Counted from the stretch's first letter, positions 1-9,023 are shown. The stretch is DNA of 31,047 bases from Fidelibacterota bacterium UBA6531 (GCA_002436185.1 DJKX01000008.1:1-31047), one strand, 5' to 3'. Numbers and translations are program-made. The notes: a model not told the origin generated them from the sequence alone.

Positions 1-582
1 CTCAAAGTAGAAGAAAATGAGATCGTCAGTGCAGGACAAGCGGGTGTGATCTATCTGAATTCATTGGGATCTCCAAAATGTCATTTGCTGATCAGTGATG
101 ATCTAAAAGAAGATTATGCTGATTTTGATTGTGGCAATGAGGTCCCTAAATGGGTGGTCATGGGTGATAGAGGGCATGACTGGACCTACGATGATATGAA
201 CGTGGCATTTCGACTTATGATGGATGGAGCAGATCTCTTGGCACTGCACAAAGGAAAATATTTTCAGGTTAAGGATGGGTTGAATATGGATATCGGTGCC
301 ATTGTTACTGGATTGGAGTATGCCACCGGTAAAAAGGCAACCACGCTCGGAAAACCGAACAAAGAATTTTTTCAGGCAGCACTCGATGATCTTGGTTGTT
401 CATCAAAAGATGTTATAATGGTGGGAGATGATTTAATTAATGATATTGGCGGTGCTCAAGCATTGGGAATAAAAAGCGTTTTAGTGAAGACAGGAAAATA
501 CAGAAAAGAAATACTGGAAAAATCTGATATAATTCCTGATGCAATTATTGATTCAATTGCAGATTTAGAGCACCCTTTTTAA
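1..582 (+). CDS. HAD-superfamily hydrolase, IIA/LHPP-like (5' end outside window)
   Basis: The reading frame is open from base 1, so the N-terminal part with the first catalytic Asp motif lies outside the window; 193 residues are visible. The GTG at 46 is internal, because the upstream frame continues into the same fold (ending QAGVIYLNSLG). The C-terminal half has the HAD signature: GKPNKEFF supplies the conserved Lys of motif III and VMVGDD-type DVIMVGDDLINDIGG supplies the motif IV acidic residues. The capped, NagD/LHPP-like arrangement suggests a small-molecule phosphatase (phospholysine/phosphohistidine or similar), but the substrate cannot be read from sequence. Its last 38 bases overlap the convergent gene at 545-1462. 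Confidence 0.85.
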   Translation, partial: LKVEENEIVSAGQAGVIYLNSLGSPKCHLLISDDLKEDYADFDCGNEVPKWVVMGDRGHDWTYDDMNVAFRLMMDGADLLALHKGKYFQVKDGLNMDIGAIVTGLEYATGKKATTLGKPNKEFFQAALDDLGCSSKDVIMVGDDLINDIGGAQALGIKSVLVKTGKYRKEILEKSDIIPDAIIDSIADLEHPF

Positions 583-1462
583 AAACCTTTTCATTTAATT
601 CATCATCCGTATAACCCATCATGACTGAATGGCCTTCCACAGATAAGTGCTCTCCATTTTGTTTTAAAATTGTCATGGGTAAGCCTGATGTGCCTACGGA
701 AACGACTGCTGTATTTTCCGGCAAAATGTAGAGTTGATTTTTTTTAATGATTTCTGTCCAATCAAAATTGACATTATAGTCAGCGTTTTCATGTCCGATT
801 GTTAAATCCGGATTTTCTTTTGTGACGGGTGCTCCGGTATATAAAGGAAAAATGGCCTGCAATACAACCCAAGCTGTACTGTTTGGTTTTAATTCAACGT
901 GAAATTTTCCATCATCATACAAATTCAATTTCCGTTGAACATCATTGGCGTTGACCAGCAAATTATAATGTGAAAGTCGAATGCCTTTTCCTGTAGAAAT
1001 AAAAATCAATGCTTCATCATTCAGGTTGGGTTTAAATGTAGGATCAAATGTGTCTTCTTGATGTTTCAAACAATCAGGTATTGGATCTGTTTTGATAACA
1101 CGATCAGGCATTATGATATGATCAATATCTTGTGATGGATCTTCAACAAGAATAACGGAAGCACCCACTGTCCATACAGCAAAAACGAGTAATTCTGTAT
1201 GGGGGAATTGTTGAGGATGGATCCAAACCCGCTCTTTTGGTTTAAGACCGGTACTCACTAGCCAGTTTGCTATTTTCTGGACTTGTGTATAAAAATCAAG
1301 GTTGGTCATACCCAAATCTGCATAAATCATTTTACCATGGTGTTTAACATTTTGTCCCTCAACCAACGCGTGTAAATTCGGGTAAGGCGTCATGTATTCG
1401 ATTGGTTCAACGTTGCCCAGAGTTTGGGCACGGTAAATGCGATTAGAAAGGTTGTCAGTCAA
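545..1462 (-). CDS. Shortened AMP-binding (acyl-CoA synthetase-like) protein, probably non-catalytic
   Basis: The N-terminal half resembles the ANL adenylating superfamily (a segment like GLKPKERVWIHPQQFPHTELLVFAVWTVGASVIL). The usual Thr/Ser/Gly-rich ATP loop (TSGTTGxPKG) is collapsed to STGKGIRLSH, the GxTE motif is not recognisable, and the protein stops just after a GHSVMMGY segment. The TGD motif and the C-terminal domain with the catalytic Lys are therefore absent. At 305 residues it is little over half the family length. It starts at a TTG two bases after the stop of the flavin-reductase gene, suggesting translational coupling; the first in-frame ATG is about 24 codons later (near 1393). 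Its 3' end overlaps the convergent HAD gene. It could be a decaying gene or a binding-only pseudoenzyme. Confidence 0.7.
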   Translation of the reverse strand: MTDNLSNRIYRAQTLGNVEPIEYMTPYPNLHALVEGQNVKHHGKMIYADLGMTNLDFYTQVQKIANWLVSTGLKPKERVWIHPQQFPHTELLVFAVWTVGASVILVEDPSQDIDHIIMPDRVIKTDPIPDCLKHQEDTFDPTFKPNLNDEALIFISTGKGIRLSHYNLLVNANDVQRKLNLYDDGKFHVELKPNSTAWVVLQAIFPLYTGAPVTKENPDLTIGHENADYNVNFDWTEIIKKNQLYILPENTAVVSVGTSGLPMTILKQNGEHLSVEGHSVMMGYTDDELNEKVFKKGALNLQLNQ

Positions 1463-1464
1463 TT

Positions 1465-2088
1465 CTATTCAGGCTTGATTTTGCGGACTATTTTAAAAGT
1501 ATCTGAAAGAGGGCGGGTGTAACTATTTCCGGCAAGCCTGCCGATAGGTTGCAGTTTTTGAAGATTGATACGGCCGTTTTCATATATGTCATCAGCAATA
1601 TGAAACAGTACAATCGTACCAATGACCACAAATCCACCTCCGGGACCATCACTTCCAACTGGAATTATTTGGTTTAATTTACACTCATAACTTATTTGTG
1701 CTTCACTCACACGGGGGACCGTTATTTTTTTGCTGGCTGCCGGTGTTAATCCGGAAATTTCGAATTCATCTACATCTGGATCAAAGTTGGTAGCACAGTC
1801 CACCATTTGCCCCGAAAATTTTTCAGATACAATATTTACGACAAATTCTTCTGTTCCACGGATATTGTTCAGGGTATCTTTTATTTTGCCATCGTTTCCT
1901 CGGCGAGCGGGGCAAAAAAGAATTGAGGGCGGGTTTGAACAAATTCCATTGAAAAAAGAAAAAGGCGCCAAGTTAAAAACCCCATTTTTAGATTGGGTAG
2001 AAACAAAGGCTATGGGCCGGGGTACGATGGACCCGATCATTAGTTTGTAAGAATCGTTGAAAGGGTGTTCTGATGGGTCAAAAATCAT
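1465..2088 (-). CDS. Flavin reductase-like (FMN-binding split-barrel) protein
   Basis: The 207-residue protein has the flavin reductase-like domain arrangement: an N-terminal RPIAFVST segment following GSIVP, then NLAPFSFFNGICSNPP and a central FVVNIVSE strand. Members bind FMN and act as flavin reductases or as the FMN-bearing partner of other redox enzymes. The ATG at 2088 overlaps the stop of the upstream remnant gene (ATGA, 2085-2088), and the stop lies two bases before the downstream TTG start, so it is the middle gene of a tight three-gene minus-strand unit. It is the only one of the three that looks intact. The physiological electron acceptor is not evident. Confidence 0.85.
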   Translation of the reverse strand: MIFDPSEHPFNDSYKLMIGSIVPRPIAFVSTQSKNGVFNLAPFSFFNGICSNPPSILFCPARRGNDGKIKDTLNNIRGTEEFVVNIVSEKFSGQMVDCATNFDPDVDEFEISGLTPAASKKITVPRVSEAQISYECKLNQIIPVGSDGPGGGFVVIGTIVLFHIADDIYENGRINLQKLQPIGRLAGNSYTRPLSDTFKIVRKIKPE

Positions 2089-2342
2089 GTTGATATCCAG
2101 GATGTTGAGTAAACACTTACAAAATATTCACAATGATCAAATGCTTTAAGGTGACGAACAATAATTCCGTTTTTCAATAAGTATTCAGTGATAGTTTCAG
2201 CTTGTTTTTCCGACTCCCACATTGTTGATAAGAAATTGGTTATGGATGGACCGGTCTGAATGTTGAGATGCAGGAATTCTTCAATGGGTTTTCCGGGAAC
2301 ATAATTTGCCAGTTTTTGAATATATGAAGGAACTAAAGGCAT
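2085..2342 (-). pseudogene. Internally deleted HisC (histidinol-phosphate aminotransferase) remnant
   Basis: The 85-residue ORF begins with a HisC-like N-terminus (VPSYIQKLANYVPGKPIEE) and then jumps, around residue 25-30, into what looks like the HisC C-terminal small domain (PSITNFL, then EYLLKNGIIVRHLKAF). The whole PLP-binding large domain, including the Lys and Asp ligands, is absent, and the last about 20 residues of the family are also lost. An aminotransferase function is impossible. It remains in frame and overlaps the next gene by ATGA, so it may still be translated. Only 39 bases separate it from the divergent sfsA start used here. It could alternatively be a genuine small protein of HisC origin. 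Confidence 0.6.
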
Positions 2343-2381
2343 AAATTGAATTTACGATAAATGAGAACTAAACTCCGAGCC

Positions 2382-3086
2382 ATGAAAATAGCCGGACCAC
2401 TCATTAAGGGTAAATTTATAGAACGACCAAACCGATTTATTACACATATAGAATTAAAAGGAAAGAAAGTAATAAGCCATTTACCCGATCCTGGCCGATT
2501 ACAGGAATTACTGATTCCGGGTGCAACGGTTTGGCTTCGACCTGCTCTTAAAGATTCTCATAGAAAAACACAGTATTCTACAATTATGGTTGAAAAAGAT
2601 GGTGTGTTGATTTCTTTAGATACAACACTGCCAAATCAATTTTTACGAGAAGATTTTGATACAATACCATTTTTCAATAGATGGAGTTTAGTTCGGTCAG
2701 AATACAAGATTGGGAACCATCGTATTGATTTTTTATTAAAAAATACTATAGAAAATGAAATATACACTGAAGTTAAATCTGTTACATTTGTTGAGAAAGG
2801 AATTGCCCAATTTCCGGATGCAGTAACGGAAAGGGGGAAGCAACATTCTGAATTGCTGACATCTTTACAAAGTAAAGGAAAGAAAACGATGATTTTATTT
2901 ATTTGTCAACGACCTGATGCAGATATATTCCAGCCCATGTGGGATCGAGATCCTTCCTTTTCCAATGCGTTGTTTACAGCGCAGCAAGCTGGAGTTGAGA
3001 TAAAATGTATTACAACCAATGTTTCATTAAAGGAAATGACGTTTTGCAGAGAAATTCCCTTAAATTTAGCACCTCCAAATGAATAG
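2382..3086 (+). CDS. sfsA: SfsA family protein (sugar fermentation stimulation homologue)
   Basis: The protein matches the SfsA family along its length: an N-terminal PLIKGKFIERPNRF (OB-like part), HLPDPGRLQELL, NHRIDFLL and YTEVKSVTF (a nuclease-like core with D and ExK residues), and PDAVTERGKQH. SfsA was named for maltose metabolism effects in E. coli; the fold resembles restriction-enzyme-like nucleases and the true role is uncertain. I prefer the ATG at 2382 (MKIAGPLIKG, 234 aa), which matches the family N-terminus; an ATG at 2361 would add seven residues. Neither has a convincing ribosome binding site. The stop overlaps the next ORF by 8 bases. Confidence 0.9.
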   Translation: MKIAGPLIKGKFIERPNRFITHIELKGKKVISHLPDPGRLQELLIPGATVWLRPALKDSHRKTQYSTIMVEKDGVLISLDTTLPNQFLREDFDTIPFFNRWSLVRSEYKIGNHRIDFLLKNTIENEIYTEVKSVTFVEKGIAQFPDAVTERGKQHSELLTSLQSKGKKTMILFICQRPDADIFQPMWDRDPSFSNALFTAQQAGVEIKCITTNVSLKEMTFCREIPLNLAPPNE

Positions 3087-4704
3087 TAAATTATTCCTGT
3101 TATTTTTCTGTGCTTCTGTTATATCATGGAAGTGCGCAGCTTTTGCTCCACCTACTGGCGGCAAGAAAGATACCACACCTCCGGAACTATTATCTGCAAG
3201 TCCCCCCAATGGAACTGTTCGTCTGCTTGAACAAGTTGTAGAATTGACATTTTCAGAATATATGGATGAAAAAAGTTTTACAACCGGAATTCGTATTGCA
3301 CCAGTTTTGGAAGTCGATCCTGTAGTGAAATTCAAAGGGAATCGTGTTCGTGTCTTTTTTCCTGATGGAGTTAAAAATGATATGACAGTCGTGTTAACAT
3401 TGAGCAGGGCAATAAAGGATGAACATGGGGTCGAACTGGCCAAACCGATTCAGCTGGCATACAGCACCGGGAATGAAATTGATACTGGAATTATTAAAGG
3501 TAGAGTTTATTCATCAATACCTGCAGCTGTTTATTTATTTAATGATGATGAAAGTGACACGCTGTTGCTATCAAAACCAAATTATATTTCCGAAACAGAA
3601 GATAATGGTTCATTTGAATTCAATTACCTTTCTCCAGGTAAATATAAAATACTGGCATTGGAACGCAGTGCTGCCGGATTGCAATTGGATCAAAAACGCT
3701 TGTCTTACGGAGTTCCCTTTATTAACGGAATAAAATTGGATTCTATTTTTACTGGAATAAGAATACGCTTATTCAAGGAAAAAGAGTCATTAAGGTTATT
3801 GCGAGGGGAATGGAAAAACTGGAATTGGGGACAGTTATATTTTAATAATAATATTGTAGATAGTGTGACAATTGACGGATTACAAATTGGTGATCAAGAT
3901 ATGAAATGGTTTAACCATCCTGATGATGAAAACGCGATCGTTGTTACAGCAACCGATACAATTCATAGTGAAAAAGAACAAATCAGTTTTAATCATATCT
4001 CTTTGAATCAAACCATTTTGGCTGAGTCATCTGCGGTCAATGTATTTATTCCAACCGAAGTTGATACAAATTATTTAACAGTAGTCTCTCCAGCTGCTAA
4101 AAAGACCATTACTCCAGATCGATTGGGTCCGCCGATTGAATTGGTTTTTTCCCGCCCATTGACAGATTCTTTGTTAAATAATATTCATGTAGAATTAATG
4201 ATCGATGACACAAACAATGCTGCGTTTAAACAAACAATACAATCCCCCATGAAAATTTCCATTATCCCTCAAGATGGATGGAAACCTAAAAAATCATATC
4301 AAATGAAATTGTTTAGGCATGATTCTTCAAATGAGAAAAATACATTTAAAGATTCGGTTTCTATCATAAACATTGAAACAACCCGGCCCCAGGGATATGG
4401 TGGGTTTACCGGATCAATTGCAGGATATGAATCTGCCCAATTGATTACGGAAATATCTAGTGTTGAAAAAGCAGAATGGAATTTTAATAGTGTTGTAAAT
4501 TCGGAAGGTCGATTTGAATTTAAACATATTCCAGAAAGCTCATATATTTTCCATGTCTTTGAAGATGTGGATAATGATAAAACATTTTCCAATGGCAAAG
4601 CATACCCCTATCAACACAGTGAATGGTTTTACGAACTACCGGATACGATCGAAGTCCGTGCAAATTGGGATATTGAATTTCAATCTTTTAATGTTGAGAA
4701 ATAA
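3079..4704 (+). CDS. Envelope (probably lipo-) protein with SbsA-like Ig (Big_5) domain
   Basis: A hydrophobic N-terminus (residues 4-17) is followed by Cys19 and a PPTGGKKDTTPP segment, as in FCB-group lipoproteins with an N-terminal bacterial Ig-like domain; the residue before the Cys is Lys, so the lipobox is atypical and lipidation is uncertain. The Ig-like domain covers about residues 30-130 (SPPNGTVRL, LTFSEYMDE, VVLTLSRAIKDEHG). The rest is beta-rich, with a carboxypeptidase-regulatory-like piece (NGSFEFNYLSPGKYKILALE) near 180 and a second similar piece near the C-terminus (GRFEFKHIPESSYIFHVFEDVDND). Probably exported and surface or outer-membrane associated. It overlaps sfsA by 8 bases and ends 3 bases before manC. 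Confidence 0.75.
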   Translation: MNSKLFLLFFCASVISWKCAAFAPPTGGKKDTTPPELLSASPPNGTVRLLEQVVELTFSEYMDEKSFTTGIRIAPVLEVDPVVKFKGNRVRVFFPDGVKNDMTVVLTLSRAIKDEHGVELAKPIQLAYSTGNEIDTGIIKGRVYSSIPAAVYLFNDDESDTLLLSKPNYISETEDNGSFEFNYLSPGKYKILALERSAAGLQLDQKRLSYGVPFINGIKLDSIFTGIRIRLFKEKESLRLLRGEWKNWNWGQLYFNNNIVDSVTIDGLQIGDQDMKWFNHPDDENAIVVTATDTIHSEKEQISFNHISLNQTILAESSAVNVFIPTEVDTNYLTVVSPAAKKTITPDRLGPPIELVFSRPLTDSLLNNIHVELMIDDTNNAAFKQTIQSPMKISIIPQDGWKPKKSYQMKLFRHDSSNEKNTFKDSVSIINIETTRPQGYGGFTGSIAGYESAQLITEISSVEKAEWNFNSVVNSEGRFEFKHIPESSYIFHVFEDVDNDKTFSNGKAYPYQHSEWFYELPDTIEVRANWDIEFQSFNVEK

Positions 4705-4707
4705 TTA

Positions 4708-5766
4708 ATGTATTGTGTCGTTATGGCTGGAGGAAGCGGTACTCGTTTTTGGCCCATGAGCAGGAAGTTAAAGCCAAAACAACTGTTAAAAATTGTCGGC
4801 GATCAAACGATGCTGCAGATAACGGTTGACCGCCTGATGAAATGTAAAAAAACAGATGATATATTCATTTCTACTCGTAAAGATTTATCAGCTGTTATTG
4901 AAAAAGAAATAAAAGGTGTAAAACCAAAAAATATAATAGCCGAACCCAGCGGAAAAAATACAGCTCCTTGTATTGGTTTATCAGCATTGCATATTTCTAA
5001 AGTGGATGGCGAAGCTGTCATGGGAATTTTTCCTGCTGATCATTTGATTGTTGGCCATCGAGCGTTTGATAAGGCATTGAATCATGCTGCCAAAACTGCA
5101 ATTGAAAAAGAGGCGCTTGTCACAATCGGTATACAACCTACATTCCCCTCAACTGCTTACGGATATATTCAATTTGATCAAGATAGTCAAGTGGATAAAC
5201 TGGATGCATATCCTGTGCGCACATTTGCTGAAAAACCATATTTGAATGTAGCAAAACGATTTTTGAAAAGTGAAGATTTTCTTTGGAACGGCGGTATTTT
5301 TATATGGAAAGTAGATGTGTTTCTTGATGAATTAGGCCGACACATGCCTGAATTGAGCAACCAGTTGTTGAAGATTGGAAAGCGTATTAAATCTGGAAAG
5401 TCTTATACAGATATTTGGTCTGAAATAAATCCCGAATCAATAGATTACGGGCTTTTGGAAAAAACGGAAAATATTTATGTAGTTAAATCGGATTTTCGCT
5501 GGAACGATTTGGGATCATGGAATGCGGTATACGATGAATTACCCAAAAGAAAAGACGGTAATTTGGTAAAAGGTGTCGGTGTCGTAATTGATGGAAAAAA
5601 TAATTTTATTCATAATGAGGATCATTTTACAGCTGTAGTCGGTTTGGACAATATAATTGTGATCTCCACGGATGACGCAACATTAATCGTTAATAAAGAT
5701 AATGTAGAGGATGTCCGTAAAGCTGTAAAATTCTTAAATGACAAATACCGCCAGGATTTATTGTGA
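4708..5766 (+). CDS. manC: Mannose-1-phosphate guanylyltransferase
   Basis: Makes GDP-mannose from mannose 1-phosphate and GTP for glycan synthesis. The N-terminal nucleotidyltransferase signature is complete (residues about 7-25: AGGSGTRFWPMSR then KPKQ), followed by FPADH, FAEKP and WNGGIFIWK, all typical of the family. The 352 residues correspond to the single-domain form; the cupin/isomerase domain of bifunctional ManC is absent, although a short left-handed-helix-like tail is present. It begins 3 bases after the previous stop, and its TGA overlaps the GTG of the following small gene, so the plus-strand genes from sfsA onward appear to form one transcription unit. Confidence 0.92.
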   Translation: MYCVVMAGGSGTRFWPMSRKLKPKQLLKIVGDQTMLQITVDRLMKCKKTDDIFISTRKDLSAVIEKEIKGVKPKNIIAEPSGKNTAPCIGLSALHISKVDGEAVMGIFPADHLIVGHRAFDKALNHAAKTAIEKEALVTIGIQPTFPSTAYGYIQFDQDSQVDKLDAYPVRTFAEKPYLNVAKRFLKSEDFLWNGGIFIWKVDVFLDELGRHMPELSNQLLKIGKRIKSGKSYTDIWSEINPESIDYGLLEKTENIYVVKSDFRWNDLGSWNAVYDELPKRKDGNLVKGVGVVIDGKNNFIHNEDHFTAVVGLDNIIVISTDDATLIVNKDNVEDVRKAVKFLNDKYRQDLL

Positions 5767-6020
5767 GTGTAAAACCTGATAATTTAATGAGCATGTTTGA
5801 AGAACTTGCTGAAAAACTGAACATTAATATTGTTCAGGATAAAGGCAATTTCACCGGCGGAAGTTGCACAATCAATGATGAACATTATATTGTGATCAAT
5901 AAATCAAAACCCATCGAACAACGTTTAAAAGTATTGGCAAAGGCTTTTAAGGTCAAGAAATTATCAGACACTTTCATTTTACCTGCTTTAAGGCTTTATA
6001 TAGACGAAGTAACAAATTGA
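5763..6020 (+). CDS. Small conserved hypothetical protein downstream of manC
   Basis: This 85-residue protein starts at GTG 5763, overlapping the manC stop (5764-5766); an ATG lies eight codons in. No signal peptide or membrane segment is seen. The central part (FTGGSCTINDEHYIVINKSKPIEQRLKVLAKAF) is a compact alpha/beta pattern I recognise only as a recurrent uncharacterised family in FCB-type genomes. The overlap with manC suggests co-translation, but a function cannot be inferred. Confidence 0.7.
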   Translation: MSVKPDNLMSMFEELAEKLNINIVQDKGNFTGGSCTINDEHYIVINKSKPIEQRLKVLAKAFKVKKLSDTFILPALRLYIDEVTN

Positions 6021-6046
6021 TATTAGACTAACAGAATCACTTGATT

Positions 6047-6065
6047 TACTTACATCAGGTAAGTA
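6047..6065. other. Hairpin-forming inverted repeat between the manC unit and fusA2
   Basis: A perfect 7-bp inverted repeat (TACTTAC/GTAAGTA, 5-base loop) lies just after the small ORF. A T-rich run follows about 10 bases later (6075-6081) but not immediately, so it is at best a weak terminator; it could be an operator or simply chance. Confidence 0.3.
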
Positions 6066-6137
6066 CACTTAGGCTCTTTTTTATAAGGGAATGCGGATAA
6101 GATCATCAATGACAAATTCTAAATCGAGGAAAAACTC

Positions 6138-8216
6138 ATGAAACAATATGCAACTGCCGATATACGAAACTTTGCTTTGGTTGGGCATGGCGCCAGTGGA
6201 AAAACCTGTTTGAGTGAAGCCATGCTTTATTGCAGTAAACACATTAATCGCATGGGAACGATAGATGCCGGAAACACAGTTTCCGATTATCACCCGGGTG
6301 AGCAAAATCGGCAAATTTCTATCCATTCTACTCCCATGGTTACAGAATGGAATGATAAAAAATTCAACCTTATTGATACGCCAGGATATTCCGATTTTAT
6401 TGGAGAAGCATTAAGCTCATTAGCCGTGGTGGATATGGCTGCAGTTGTTGTAAGTGCAGTGAATGGGGTGGAAGTAGGAACAGAACAAGTTTGGGATCAT
6501 GCCTCCAAAAATGAAATTCCTAAAATTATTATTATCAATGGGTTGGATAGAGAGCACGTCAATTTTGATCAAGTCTTAAAGCAGTGCAAAGAACGTTTTG
6601 GTCATAATGTATTCCCCATGCAATTGCCGGTCAATCCTGGCCCCGGATTCAATAAAGCGGTAGACGTTTTGCGGAGTGAGCTTATCGAATATAATTCAGA
6701 TGGTTCTGGAAAATTTACTGAATCTGAATTACCCGAAGATTTGCAACTGCAAGTAGATGAATTGCATCAGTGTTTAATTGAATATGTGGCAGAATCCGAT
6801 GATTCACTCTTGGAGAAATTTTTTGAACAAGGGAATTTGAGCGAAGAAGAAATGCGTGATGGAATCCATGCTGCAGTTCAAAATCAGACATTCATACCAC
6901 TGTTTTGTACATCTTCAACATCAAATATTGGTGTCGCACGTCTTATGGACTTTATTTCTAAATATGGTTCTTCGCCTGTAGACAGGGCACAGATCACTGC
7001 CTTGGATGCCATCAGCGGAGAAGAAAAAATCGTTGATCTAGCCGGCAGTGATGCAGTGTTATTTGTTTATAAATCCATATCAGAAGGGCATGTAGGTGAA
7101 TTATCATTTTTTAGGGTGTATTCCGGGCGAGTCTCAACAGGTATTGATCTTTATAATACATCTAGAAGTCGGAGTGAACGGTTTGGCCAGTTATATATTA
7201 TGAATGGAAAAGATAGAAGCAATATTGGTGAATTAGCTGCAGGCGATCTTGGTGCTGTTGTAAAGCTCAAAGACACACATAATGGAAATACACTTTGCGG
7301 AGCTGGCTTAAAAGTAAAATTGAAAGAAGTTGAATATCCAAAACCAAATATTCACGCTGCGATTGAAATCCACTCTAAAGGAGATGAGGAAAAAGTAGCT
7401 GTTGGTCTTTCAACTTTACATGAAGAAGACCCAACATTTATCTATAGAGTTGATTCTGAATTGAAACAGACAGTTATTTCGGGACAAGGTGAATTGCATT
7501 TGCAAGTTATCCATGATCGTTTGAAACGGCGATTCAGTGTGGATATACATTTAATAGAACCAAAGATACCCTACAGAGAAACTATTCAGGGGAATGGACA
7601 ATCGAAATACCGCCATAAAAAACAAAGTGGTGGTGCCGGGCAATTTGCGGAAGTTTGGATGCGCATTGAACCTAAACAGCGTGGTGAAGGTGTGGAATTT
7701 TCTAATTCACTTGTTGGGCAGAATGTGGATCGTGTTTTCGTTCCATCTGTTGAAAAGGGTGTTGGTTTTGCCTGCAGTGATGGTGTTTTGGCCGGCTATC
7801 GTGTCGTAGATCTTAAAGTAGATTTCTATGATGGAAAGCAGCATCCAGTGGATTCAAAAGATATTGCTTTTCAGATTGCAGGGCAACATGCGTTCCAAGA
7901 AGCATTTATGCAAGCGCAACCTTGCTTGCTTGAACCCATTATGAATATTGAAGTCAAGGTTCCGGAAGACCACATGGGAGATGTCATGGGTGATATTTCC
8001 GGCCGACGCGGAAAAATAATAGGTATGGATTCTGACGGATCATTACAGGTAATTAAAGCACAAGTTCCACAGGGACATTTGTATAATTATTCTACAACAC
8101 TGCGATCATTGACTGGCGGAAGAGCATTACATACTGAAGAATTCAGTCATTACGAGCAAATGCCTAGAGATATGGAGAATAAGGTTATTGCGAAATCAAA
8201 AAAAGATGATGAATGA
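6138..8216 (+). CDS. fusA2: EF-G-like translation factor GTPase (EF-G2 type)
   Basis: A 692-residue, full-length EF-G homologue. The G1 loop is GHGASGKT (residues 16-23), G3 is DTPGY and G4 is NGLD rather than the NKMD of housekeeping EF-G. These variants match a separate EF-G2/EF-G-like clade that I associate with FCB bacteria, so this is probably not the primary translocase. The C-terminal domains carry GQGELHLQVIHDRL, the family GG(A)GQFAEVW piece and a DVMGDISGRRGKI segment (domain V). A good ribosome binding site (GAGGAAAAA) ends a few bases before the ATG at 6138. The role may be ribosome recycling or stress translation; that is inference from the family. Confidence 0.88.
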   Translation: MKQYATADIRNFALVGHGASGKTCLSEAMLYCSKHINRMGTIDAGNTVSDYHPGEQNRQISIHSTPMVTEWNDKKFNLIDTPGYSDFIGEALSSLAVVDMAAVVVSAVNGVEVGTEQVWDHASKNEIPKIIIINGLDREHVNFDQVLKQCKERFGHNVFPMQLPVNPGPGFNKAVDVLRSELIEYNSDGSGKFTESELPEDLQLQVDELHQCLIEYVAESDDSLLEKFFEQGNLSEEEMRDGIHAAVQNQTFIPLFCTSSTSNIGVARLMDFISKYGSSPVDRAQITALDAISGEEKIVDLAGSDAVLFVYKSISEGHVGELSFFRVYSGRVSTGIDLYNTSRSRSERFGQLYIMNGKDRSNIGELAAGDLGAVVKLKDTHNGNTLCGAGLKVKLKEVEYPKPNIHAAIEIHSKGDEEKVAVGLSTLHEEDPTFIYRVDSELKQTVISGQGELHLQVIHDRLKRRFSVDIHLIEPKIPYRETIQGNGQSKYRHKKQSGGAGQFAEVWMRIEPKQRGEGVEFSNSLVGQNVDRVFVPSVEKGVGFACSDGVLAGYRVVDLKVDFYDGKQHPVDSKDIAFQIAGQHAFQEAFMQAQPCLLEPIMNIEVKVPEDHMGDVMGDISGRRGKIIGMDSDGSLQVIKAQVPQGHLYNYSTTLRSLTGGRALHTEEFSHYEQMPRDMENKVIAKSKKDDE

Positions 8217-8330
8217 ATCTGTTGAATTCAAAAAAATATTTACAACAATTAAAATCAATTCCCAGAAAAATGACTAACATTACTTCCATTTATATTTTTT
8301 CCATATTCCATCAACCATTTAACATATTCC

Positions 8331-8813
8331 ATGGATAGGTTATGGGCTCCATGGCGGATTGAATATATTCGTTCTATAAAAGAAGATGGATGCATTTTTT
8401 GTGATAAACCTGAAAATACCGATGATCGTGAAATGCTTATTTTGCATCGTGGGAAAAACGTATTTGTTATGATGAATTTATATCCTTATAATAATGGACA
8501 TTTGTTAATTGCTCCCTATTCTCATACAGATAATTCAAATGATTTGGCAGCTGAAGACCGTGGCGAAATAATGGAACTTGCAGATGCTTCAATGGAAATC
8601 ATGAAAAAAACAATGAATGCTGAAGGATTTAACTTTGGTGCAAATATTGGTCGATCAGGCGGAGCTGGAATTGAAGAACATATCCATTTTCATGTTGTTC
8701 CTCGCTGGCAGGGTGACACCAATTTCATGCCTGTTGTTGGTTATACAAAAGTCCAAGTGGATGGACTAAAAGAAGCATACGATAATCTCAAACCCCATTT
8801 TGATAAATTATAG
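8331..8813 (+). CDS. HIT-family (histidine triad) nucleotide hydrolase/phosphorylase
   Basis: A 160-residue protein with the histidine triad HIHFHVV (His117, 119, 121) and an N-terminal CIFC pair (Cys21/Cys24) that could bind zinc, as in the Ap4A-phosphorylase-like branch whose members begin with LWAPWR. Members hydrolyse or phosphorolyse dinucleoside polyphosphates or AMP conjugates. No clear ribosome binding site precedes the ATG at 8331. The stop is followed immediately by the ATG of the next small membrane protein, suggesting coupling. Confidence 0.9.
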   Translation: MDRLWAPWRIEYIRSIKEDGCIFCDKPENTDDREMLILHRGKNVFVMMNLYPYNNGHLLIAPYSHTDNSNDLAAEDRGEIMELADASMEIMKKTMNAEGFNFGANIGRSGGAGIEEHIHFHVVPRWQGDTNFMPVVGYTKVQVDGLKEAYDNLKPHFDKL

Positions 8814-9023
8814 ATGGACCTTTTTTCACATTCCTGGTTACCTTTTCTTTACTTATATGGTGTAGGTGGAATATTTTTTGCGCTGGGTTTATTCATCATC
8901 CGCCGCAGTGGTTCTCTTAATTTGACCAAACCTAGACATTCGAAATGGCTTAAGGTCCTTTATTTCGGTTTTGTCTGGTATTTGATGATTCATGGCGTTT
9001 TTACTTATTTGGCTCTAGGCTAA
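8814..9023 (+). CDS. Small two-helix membrane protein coupled to symporter
   Basis: A 69-residue protein with two predicted membrane helices (about residues 8-28 and 46-66) separated by a basic loop (RRSGSLNLTKPRHSKW). Its ATG abuts the preceding TAG, and its TAA overlaps the ATG of the symporter gene (TAATG, 9021-9025). The size and strict coupling suggest an accessory subunit of the symporter, comparable in position to small partners of other SSS transporters. That is inference; I do not recognise the family. Confidence 0.7.
   Translation: MDLFSHSWLPFLYLYGVGGIFFALGLFIIRRSGSLNLTKPRHSKWLKVLYFGFVWYLMIHGVFTYLALG

Noticed and set aside
3066..3443. Minus-strand ORF of 125 codons opposite the Ig-like protein gene
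   Set aside because: The plus-strand frame has clear domain patterns and a coupled start; this is a shadow frame without recognisable protein features.
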